The notes under the pieces were generated by a model. It saw only the letters and a program-made list of their open reading frames with translations, was not told the DNA's origin and did not search any database. A program made the translations under genes and the position numbers. From the NCBI GenBank assembly GCA_002440145.1, contig DJRS01000009.1:1-5203 (forward strand): a stretch of DNA of 5,203 nucleotides. The letters run 5' to 3'. Each line of letters opens with the position of its first letter. Positions within the stretch are counted from its first letter, which is position 1. The DNA comes from Verrucomicrobia bacterium UBA6354. GTDB taxonomy: Bacteria; Verrucomicrobiota; Kiritimatiellia; RFP12; UBA1067. Below, piece by piece: positions 1-5,203 of this stretch.

Positions 1-2331
1 GCGTTCGGCTCGGTGAACGCGGCGGGCGCGTCGGACGATAAGATCGGCAAGGACAGCGTGGAGGCCAGCGCGGCCGGCGCGGAACTCGTCGTCGGCAACG
101 CGGCGGACGGCACGTTCGCCCTGCCGCTCGCAGACGGCGCCGGGACGCTCGCGTTCACGAAGACGGGCGCGGGCACGCTGGAGCTGCCGCGCGCCGCGCG
201 GACGAACACGGGCGCGACGACGGTCGCCCAGGGCACGCTGAAGCTCGTGGACGATCCGCGCTTCTCCAAGTCCCTCGCCTACTGGTTCGACGCCTCGCGC
301 GAAGAGGACTTCGAGAAGGACGCGTCGGGCGTCATCACGAAGTGGAAGGCGCGCGGCGGCTCGGCGGTTTCCGCCTTTACCGCGAAGGCGGGTTCGCCGA
401 CGTGGGGCAAGACCGGGAAGGTGAACGGCCACAATGTGGTCAGCACGCGGAGCGTCGACGGCACGGCCGACCAGCTCGTCGCCGACGCGAAAGCCACGCA
501 CCGGACGCTCTTTGTCGTGGCGCGCGTGAACAGCGCCGTGGCCATGGGCGGCCTGATCGGCGACAGCGGCAGGGATTATGGCCAGCGGCTGAACGGTGAC
601 GCCTCGCAGTACGAGACGGAGTCCGGGAACTGGACGATCGAGACGCGCAACGCCGGAGGTCTGCGCATGGACGGCGCCGTCAAGAAGGACACGGCGGTCG
701 ATGCCGGCAAGCCCCATATCCTGACGCTTTACCATGACCGCGACGACTGGGCGACCACGCTCTCGTGGGGCGGAACGTCAAAGACGGGAAGCGCGGAACT
801 CCTGCCGGCCATCGGCTGGTACAAGGAGAGCGCCCGCCACTTCGACGGCGACTACTGCGAGATCCTGTGCTTCGACCGCGTGCTGAGCGAGAGCGAGACG
901 CGTCTCGTGGAGAACTACCTCGCCGAGAAGTGGCTTGGTCGGACGGTGCATGAGACGGTCGATCCCGACGGGCATCTGTCCGCCGAGACGACGCTGCACG
1001 TGGCGGCGGGCGCGACGCTCGACCTGAACGGCTGCCCGGTCACGGTGGCCGCGCTGGAAGGCTCCGGAACGATCACGAACTCGTCCGCCGTCGCCGCGAC
1101 GGTGACGGTCACGGACAAAGCCGCGTTCGACGGCGTCGTGGGCGGCCCGGTCACGCTGTCTGTCGCGGGCGACTCGGCGGTCGGCGCGCGGTTCGACGCG
1201 GGCGCGACGCTCGTCGTCGCGGGCGGCACTGTCGCGGCGGGGACGCACGTCCTTGCGCCGCCGACGAACGGCCTTGCCTACTGGTGCGACGCGGGCCGGC
1301 GCGAAACGATCCTCCTCAATGCGTCGAATTGCGTGACGGGGTGGCTGAGCCGCGTCTCCTCGTCCGCAAGAGGGCTCTTTTCGGCCGGTAGCCAGAAGCC
1401 GACCTACGGTGAGTCGTCGATGGACGGACGCCCCGGCGTGAGTTTCCCGGCGGTGGAAGACGCGAACGGCGTGCCGACGGCCGTCCTGAAGGCGGACAAG
1501 ACCAGCCCCGTCCAGACGGTGTTCCTGGCGCTGGCGGCTTCCCAGACCGTCAATTGCGCGGGCTATTGGGGCGTCTACGGCGTCGATCGCGGATTCCGCG
1601 CCGGCAACAGCGCGGCGACGGTCGAGGGCGTGAGCGGCGGCGTCCGCTATGGCGGCGCGGGCGACTACGTGTCGCTGGACGGCATGGTCTGCCGCGACGA
1701 CGCGCTGACGCTGGGCGCGGGACAGGTGCGCGTCCTCGCGACGCGGCTCGACCCCGCGAACCATCCCGACCTCGCGGCCGTCCTGGCGGATCGCGGCAGC
1801 GACAAGAACCCGACAGCGCTGGGCGCCTACACCTACAATGGCGCGTTCGTGGGGGCTGTCGGCGAGGTCGTCGCGTACGACCGCGCGTTGACGGACGACG
1901 AGATGACGCGTGTGGAGCGGTACCTCGTCGCGAAGTGGAAGGGCGCGGCGTGGACGGACGGACAGCCGCCCGCCGAGACGGAGCCGGCATTCGCGCCATC
2001 CTCCGGATTGACGTTGGCCGGCGCGCAGGGAGCCACATTCACGGGTGACGTCGCCCTGGGCGGCACGTTTGTGATCGACGCGCAGGGCGGGACGACGCTG
2101 GAGCCGATCGTGATCAAGGGCAACCTCGCGCTGGGCGAGAACGTGCGCGTCGAGGTGCGGAATATCGGGAATCTGAAGCGCGGCGCGCATTATGAGGTCT
2201 TGCGGGTGGAAGGATCCGTGACGGGCGATTTTGCCGCTGTCGCGGGATTGGACAATCGCCGTTGGTTCTGGCGCCGTACAAGCAACAAATGGTATCTGAA
2301 GTCGGCTGGCATGGCCGTCATACTCCGATAA
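1..2331 (+). CDS. Surface/secreted PATR and double LamG-like repeat protein (5' end missing)
   Basis: The frame is open from base 1 to a TAA at 2329-2331, giving 776 visible residues (numbered from base 1). The true start lies upstream: there is no signal peptide or start context here, and the GTG at 13 follows open codons. Residues about 50-82 form a PATR-like unit (TKTGAGTLEL followed by TGATTVAQGTLKL). Residues about 90-314 and 423-648 are two LamG-like jellyroll modules. Each opens with LAYW.DA and closes with a (F/Y)DR.L...E......YL..KW pattern. Residues 329-418 between them are rich in short beta strands with DLNG and GSGTIT turns. The C-terminal 110 residues hold further strand-like sequence and end in AGMAVILR. 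Known LamG-like folds bind sugars or proteins, and PATR units build beta-solenoid passengers. I infer a cell-surface or secreted glycan-binding role. No catalytic motif and no C-terminal autotransporter barrel is visible. The specific ligand is unknown. Confidence 0.85.
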   Translation, partial: AFGSVNAAGASDDKIGKDSVEASAAGAELVVGNAADGTFALPLADGAGTLAFTKTGAGTLELPRAARTNTGATTVAQGTLKLVDDPRFSKSLAYWFDASREEDFEKDASGVITKWKARGGSAVSAFTAKAGSPTWGKTGKVNGHNVVSTRSVDGTADQLVADAKATHRTLFVVARVNSAVAMGGLIGDSGRDYGQRLNGDASQYETESGNWTIETRNAGGLRMDGAVKKDTAVDAGKPHILTLYHDRDDWATTLSWGGTSKTGSAELLPAIGWYKESARHFDGDYCEILCFDRVLSESETRLVENYLAEKWLGRTVHETVDPDGHLSAETTLHVAAGATLDLNGCPVTVAALEGSGTITNSSAVAATVTVTDKAAFDGVVGGPVTLSVAGDSAVGARFDAGATLVVAGGTVAAGTHVLAPPTNGLAYWCDAGRRETILLNASNCVTGWLSRVSSSARGLFSAGSQKPTYGESSMDGRPGVSFPAVEDANGVPTAVLKADKTSPVQTVFLALAASQTVNCAGYWGVYGVDRGFRAGNSAATVEGVSGGVRYGGAGDYVSLDGMVCRDDALTLGAGQVRVLATRLDPANHPDLAAVLADRGSDKNPTALGAYTYNGAFVGAVGEVVAYDRALTDDEMTRVERYLVAKWKGAAWTDGQPPAETEPAFAPSSGLTLAGAQGATFTGDVALGGTFVIDAQGGTTLEPIVIKGNLALGENVRVEVRNIGNLKRGAHYEVLRVEGSVTGDFAAVAGLDNRRWFWRRTSNKWYLKSAGMAVILR
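148..246 (+). repeat. PATR-like autotransporter-associated beta-strand repeat
   Basis: Codons 50-82 of the first gene encode a KTGAGTLEL core, a TGATTV turn and a closing QGTLKL. This is the typical layout of the autotransporter-associated beta-strand repeat (PF12951), in which a K-x-G-x-G-T-L strand is followed by Y/N-T-G-x-T-x-V and then G-T-L-x-L. Only one clear copy is visible; more may lie upstream of the window. Such units form turns of a right-handed beta-solenoid in exported proteins. Confidence 0.7.
268..942 (+). repeat. LamG-like jellyroll module, copy 1
   Basis: Codons about 90-314 of the first gene. The module opens with SLAYWFDAS, continues through alternating strands including a TLFVVARV strand, a GGLIGDSG turn and a HILTLYHDRDD strand, and closes with YCEILCFDRVLSESE then YLAEKWLGR. 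The closing pattern (E-I-x-x-(F/Y)-D-R-x-L-x-x-x-E followed by Y-L-x-x-K-W) is characteristic of LamG/concanavalin A-like domains in bacterial surface proteins. The boundaries are estimated by eye. Confidence 0.7.
1267..1944 (+). repeat. LamG-like jellyroll module, copy 2
   Basis: Codons about 423-648 of the first gene. It opens with GLAYWCDAG and closes with GEVVAYDRALTDDE then YLVAKWKG, matching copy 1 at both ends with the same overall length. The central part is clearly diverged from copy 1, so this is an old duplication or recruitment of a related module, not a recent tandem copy. The starts of the two modules are about 332 codons apart. Confidence 0.7.
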
Positions 2332-2333
2332 GA

Positions 2334-2339
2334 AGCAGG
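2334..2339 (+). promoter_or_regulatory. Probable ribosome binding site of the second gene
   Basis: AGCAGG is one base from the AGGAGG consensus and sits 7 bases before the ATG at 2347. It lies in the 15-base gap after the first gene's stop. It supports the ATG at 2347 as the start, as does the signal peptide that follows directly. The gap is too short for a terminator plus promoter, so the second gene is probably read from a transcript that also covers the first. Confidence 0.55.
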
Positions 2340-2346
2340 TCCGCTG

Positions 2347-2400
2347 ATGAGACTGAAGTTGTTGATGCTAGGCGTGCTGGCGGCTTTGTCCGCCGGCGCG
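2347..2400 (+). other. Signal peptide of the fused esterase
   Basis: Residues 1-18 have a basic n-region (MRLK), a hydrophobic core of leucine, valine and alanine, and a small-residue A-G-A at -3 to -1, giving a likely signal peptidase I cut before LDW at residue 19. There is no cysteine at the +1 position, so this is not a lipoprotein signal. It points to Sec export to the periplasm or outside. Confidence 0.8.
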
Positions 2401-5203
2401 CTGGACTGGGATTCGACGCTGATTCGGGGCACGACCCCGGGCGGCAGGATGTTCTACGAGCCGGGCGAGGAGATGTCGTTTTCGCTCGTCTTGGAGGGGA
2501 TGACGAACGCCGTGCCCGCCGACACCTACTTCCTCGACTGGGAGCGACGCGGCGACGACGGCGTCGTGGAGAAAGGGCGTGCGCCCCTGCCCGTGAAGGA
2601 GCCGTTCGTTTTGCGCACGAAGAGCGACAGTCCGGGGTTTGTCTGCATAGAGGCGAACGTCGTCACGAAGGACGGCAAACGCGTGCCCAAAAACCACAAG
2701 TGGGAGAAGCGCGTCTTCTTCCAGGGCGGCGCGGGTGTCGCGCCGTATGCCGTGAAGGGCGGGAAGGAACCGGCGGACTATGAGGCCTTTTGGCAGTCGG
2801 TCGAGAAGGAGCTTGCCGCCGTGCCGGTCGCCGCCGAACGCCGCGAGATCCCCTGCGCGGACAAGGCGGTCCGCCTCTACGCGGTGAGGATCGCCTGCGC
2901 CGGACCACGCCCCGTGACGGGCTACCTCACGGTGCCCGTCGCGGCGAGCGCGGCGAACCGGATGCCGGTCCTCGCCTGCTACCGGGGTGCGGCGACGGAG
3001 GAGATGCCCGTGCCGACGGGTGGTCCGCACGACCGGATCCGCATGGAAATCAACGTGAACGGGTACGACCTCGGTCGGGGCGAGGACTATATCAAAGGCT
3101 TCTTCAAGTCCATCGCGAAGCCGGGCTACGGCTACGGGATGGATCCCGAGTCGAACGTCGACCGCGAGACGAGCTACTGGAAGGGCGTGGCGATGCGCGC
3201 GATTCGCCATCTCCAGTGGCTCGTGACGCTGCCGGAGTGGGACGGACGGACGCTGGAGGTTTCCGCAAGCAGCCAGGGCGGCTGGCAGGCGATCATGGCG
3301 GCCTCGCGCTTCCACAAGGTGACGCGCCTTGTCACGAACGGCACGTGGGGCTGCGACTGGACGGGCCAGGACACGCTTGGCCGGCTCAAGTCCACCTACC
3401 GCCCCAAGACGGACGCGCCTGCGCTCGCGTACTACGACCTCGTCTTCGCGGCGCGGCGCGTGGCGTGCCCGGTGGCGATCGAGTTCGCGGGGCTGGGCGA
3501 CTACGTGAGCCCGCCGTCCTCGCTCGCCGCGCTCTACAGCGCGCTCCCGGTGCCGAAGAAGATAACCTACGTGCAGGGCGAGACGCACGGCTGGCGACCG
3601 GGCGGAGACCAGACGCTCACGCTGGACGGCGGCTACGACCGCGCCGTGAAGGCGCAGCGCGTCTGCCCCGATCCGATCGCGTTCATAACAGACGCGCTCG
3701 CGCGCGGCGAGCGCCGCGTCACGCTGCCGAAGGCCGAGTACTGGCTCACGCCCGCGTTCGGGCAGACGGCCTACCTGCGGCTGAAGGGCGTCAAGGACGC
3801 CGTGATCGACTTCGGCGGCTCGAAGTTCGTCGGCACGGTGAAGACGCGGATGCTCGATCTGGAGGACTGCGCGCGCGTGACGCTGAAGAACCTGACGATC
3901 GACTACGCCGACCTGCCGTTCACGCAGGCGGTCATCACGAAGACCGATGCGGACGGGGCATGGGACGTGAAGGTCATCGACGGCTATCCGATTCCCGATA
4001 AGGGGGAGAAGGGCGATGGCGGGTGCTGGCCCATCCAGGTCTATGGCAAGGGGGATTGGGAGCTGAAGAACCCGATGCGCTTCCGCGACGGCATCGAGAT
4101 CGCGAAGACGGGAGTTGACACGTTCCGCATCACCGGCGGGCAGGACCGTCGCGGCGACGTGGGCGACGTCGCCGTCTGGAGCGTGTGGGAGAAGTCCCGT
4201 CCGGCCCAATCGGTCTGCATCAAGAGCCTGCGCTGTTCGGAGTGCCGCTTCGAGGATATCACGGAATACGCGACGCCGCACGGCGCCGCCTACGAGGACT
4301 ACTTCGGCGACGCGAACACGTACCTCCGCTGCCGGATCGTGCGCTGTCCGCCGGAGGAGGACCTCTTCCCGCGCGGGCTGAAGCGGCTTCGCAGCGGCAA
4401 CCACGACGCGAACATGCACCGCGGCGCGGTGCGCGGGCCGCGCATCCTCGATTGCGAGGCGAAGTACCACTGCGACGACTGCGTGAACATCTCCGGCATG
4501 TACGGGCTCGTCACCGAGTCGAAGGGCGGCGACGAGCTTCGCATCCTCGTGAACTACCTCGGCCTCTCCATCGACGACGGCGACACGTGCCAGGTCATGA
4601 CCTACGAGGGGAAGAGCCTTCCCGACGTGAAGGTGTTGAAGGTGACGGCGGACGGCGACACGACCGAGGAGGAGAAGGCCTACATGCTGACGCTGGGATT
4701 CTGGCCCGGCCTCGAGAAGTCGTGCCGCAAGGCGTACCGGCTGAAGCTGGAGCGCCCGCTCCGGCTTGCGCGCGGCAGCGTGATCATCTCGAACCGCCAT
4801 CAGGGCAATGGATTCGTCGTGCGAGGCTGCGACTTCGGGCATACGCGCGCTCGCGGCCTCCTGATCAAGGCGTCGCACGGCCTCATCGAGTCCAACCGGA
4901 TCGAACGGTGCGCAAGTCTGGCGATGCAGATCGCGACGGAGTACCAGTGGATGGAGGGCGGCTGCAGCCGCGACGTCACCGTGCGCGGCAACGAGTGCCG
5001 CCAGAACGGCGGCGGCATCCACGTGGGCGGCAACAACGGCGCCGGGAAGCCCCTGCCGGCGGACTCGCACTACGACATCTCGATCATCGACAACGAGCTG
5101 AATGGCGCCGGCATCTTCGTCGAGGGCTGCACGGGTGGCGCCGTGGTCGGCAATGGCGGGGCGAAAGTCGTCCTGAACAATTGCGAGGACGTCCGTCGGG
5201 ACG
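2347..5203 (+). CDS. Secreted CE7-type acetyl esterase fused to a GH110-like beta-helix domain (3' end missing)
   Basis: The ATG at 2347 opens a frame with no stop through the window edge (952 full codons). Residues 1-18 are a signal peptide with a likely cut after AGA. Residues 19-130 are a beta-sandwich-like region. Residues about 134-430 are an acetyl xylan esterase/cephalosporin-C deacetylase-type alpha/beta hydrolase: LPEWDG, then SASSQGG (nucleophile Ser309), GLGDYVSPPSS (Asp385) and GETHGW (His414). Residues about 440-952 are a right-handed beta-helix with VTLKNLTIDY, SGNHDANMH, a DD at 710-711 in YHCDDCVNISG, and RARGLLIK...ESNRIE. The order of these motifs resembles GH110 alpha-galactosidases. 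The CE7 family removes O-acetyl groups from sugars, and GH110 cleaves alpha-1,3-galactosides. Combined deacetylation and glycoside cleavage outside the cytoplasm is my inference. The esterase call is firm; the exact beta-helix activity is not, and a lyase or another hydrolase remains possible. Confidence 0.88.
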   Translation, partial: MRLKLLMLGVLAALSAGALDWDSTLIRGTTPGGRMFYEPGEEMSFSLVLEGMTNAVPADTYFLDWERRGDDGVVEKGRAPLPVKEPFVLRTKSDSPGFVCIEANVVTKDGKRVPKNHKWEKRVFFQGGAGVAPYAVKGGKEPADYEAFWQSVEKELAAVPVAAERREIPCADKAVRLYAVRIACAGPRPVTGYLTVPVAASAANRMPVLACYRGAATEEMPVPTGGPHDRIRMEINVNGYDLGRGEDYIKGFFKSIAKPGYGYGMDPESNVDRETSYWKGVAMRAIRHLQWLVTLPEWDGRTLEVSASSQGGWQAIMAASRFHKVTRLVTNGTWGCDWTGQDTLGRLKSTYRPKTDAPALAYYDLVFAARRVACPVAIEFAGLGDYVSPPSSLAALYSALPVPKKITYVQGETHGWRPGGDQTLTLDGGYDRAVKAQRVCPDPIAFITDALARGERRVTLPKAEYWLTPAFGQTAYLRLKGVKDAVIDFGGSKFVGTVKTRMLDLEDCARVTLKNLTIDYADLPFTQAVITKTDADGAWDVKVIDGYPIPDKGEKGDGGCWPIQVYGKGDWELKNPMRFRDGIEIAKTGVDTFRITGGQDRRGDVGDVAVWSVWEKSRPAQSVCIKSLRCSECRFEDITEYATPHGAAYEDYFGDANTYLRCRIVRCPPEEDLFPRGLKRLRSGNHDANMHRGAVRGPRILDCEAKYHCDDCVNISGMYGLVTESKGGDELRILVNYLGLSIDDGDTCQVMTYEGKSLPDVKVLKVTADGDTTEEEKAYMLTLGFWPGLEKSCRKAYRLKLERPLRLARGSVIISNRHQGNGFVVRGCDFGHTRARGLLIKASHGLIESNRIERCASLAMQIATEYQWMEGGCSRDVTVRGNECRQNGGGIHVGGNNGAGKPLPADSHYDISIIDNELNGAGIFVEGCTGGAVVGNGGAKVVLNNCEDVRRD
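2746..3636 (+). other. CE7/AXE1-like acetyl esterase domain
   Basis: Residues about 134-430. The entry (DYEAFW near residue 145) fits the usual start of acetyl xylan esterase domains. The segment ETSYWKGVAMRAIRHLQWL followed by LPEWDG leads to the nucleophile elbow with Ser309 at 3271-3273. Asp385 lies in GLGDYVSPPSS, and His414 lies 29 residues later in GETHGW. Motif order and spacing fit CE7 serine esterases. The elbow reads A-S-S-Q-G-G where the family norm is G-x-S-Q-G-G, a small change that should still allow the sharp turn. Confidence 0.85.
3664..5203 (+). other. Right-handed parallel beta-helix domain, GH110-like (incomplete)
   Basis: Residues about 440-952, continuing past the window. 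It opens with DPIAFITDALARGERRVTLP, a typical beta-helix entry. Repeated short strands follow, with C or N at turn positions (LEDC, LRCSEC, VRGC, ESNRIERC, VRGNEC, VEGC, LNNC). A likely active-site groove is marked by HD at 686-687 and DD at 710-711. Residues 719-818 look like an inserted strand-rich subdomain, after which RARGLLIK and WMEGG resume the helix. This series resembles GH110, where acidic residues on the helix face are catalytic. Assignment to the exact family is by pattern memory, without a profile search. Confidence 0.65.

Noticed and set aside
13..15. GTG as the start codon of the first gene
   Set aside because: The frame is already open at base 1, only 12 bases precede it, no ribosome binding site is evident and no signal peptide follows, although the protein type requires export.
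778..2190. A 470-codon open frame on the minus strand
   Set aside because: It has the same codon-register artifact opposite the first gene, ending at a TCA serine codon at 778-780. The product is arginine-rich and has low-complexity character.
2332..2346. A terminator or promoter between the two genes
   Set aside because: The gap is only 15 bases, with no inverted repeat and no T-run.
3630..3670. A hidden gene boundary between the esterase and the beta-helix
   Set aside because: There is no stop codon and no convincing ribosome binding site with a start here, and the beta-helix part would then lack a signal peptide.
2790..4001. A 403-codon open frame in a second + frame
   Set aside because: It lies wholly inside the esterase/beta-helix gene, and its translation is arginine/glycine-rich with no domain. 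It is a GC-driven shadow.
2368..5070. A 900-codon open frame on the minus strand
   Set aside because: It is in exact codon register with the + strand gene, so its stops can only arise from TTA, CTA or TCA codons, which are rare in this GC-rich gene. It ends exactly at the CTA leucine codon at 2368-2370. Its product is arginine/alanine/valine-rich with no recognisable domain, while the + frame gives clear enzyme motifs.

Overview
This window is GC-rich and holds two genes, both on the + strand, in the same frame and only 15 bases apart. Both gene products appear to be exported. Each gene is cut by a window edge: the first lacks its start and the second lacks its stop. No RNA gene, mobile element, CRISPR array or plasmid-type feature was found, and almost every base is coding.

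Region 1 (1-2331) is the 3' part of a large surface or secreted repeat protein. It has an autotransporter-associated beta-strand repeat (PATR-like), then two LamG/concanavalin-like jellyroll modules joined by a beta-strand-rich linker, then a short C-terminal beta segment. No transporter beta-barrel follows. It has the features of a carbohydrate-binding or adhesive surface protein, not an enzyme.

Region 2 (2347-5203) is a secreted two-enzyme polypeptide. It has a signal peptide, an N-terminal beta-sandwich, a CE7/AXE1-type acetyl esterase domain with a recognisable Ser-Asp-His triad, and then a right-handed parallel beta-helix. The beta-helix resembles glycoside hydrolase family 110 and related pectate-lyase-fold enzymes. 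The reading frame is unbroken across the junction of the two domains. The likely job is removal of O-acetyl groups from a decorated polysaccharide together with cleavage of one of its glycosidic bonds, but the substrate cannot be read from the sequence.

High GC, PATR plus LamG-like giant surface proteins without a barrel, and large secreted carbohydrate-active fusions together suggest the Planctomycetota-Verrucomicrobiota-Kiritimatiellota-Lentisphaerota group. An uncultured Kiritimatiellota-like polysaccharide degrader is my best guess. This rests on protein style, not on any marker gene. The tight spacing suggests co-transcription, which would pair a surface glycan-binding protein with a secreted glycan-trimming enzyme. 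The most interesting item is the esterase-beta-helix fusion.
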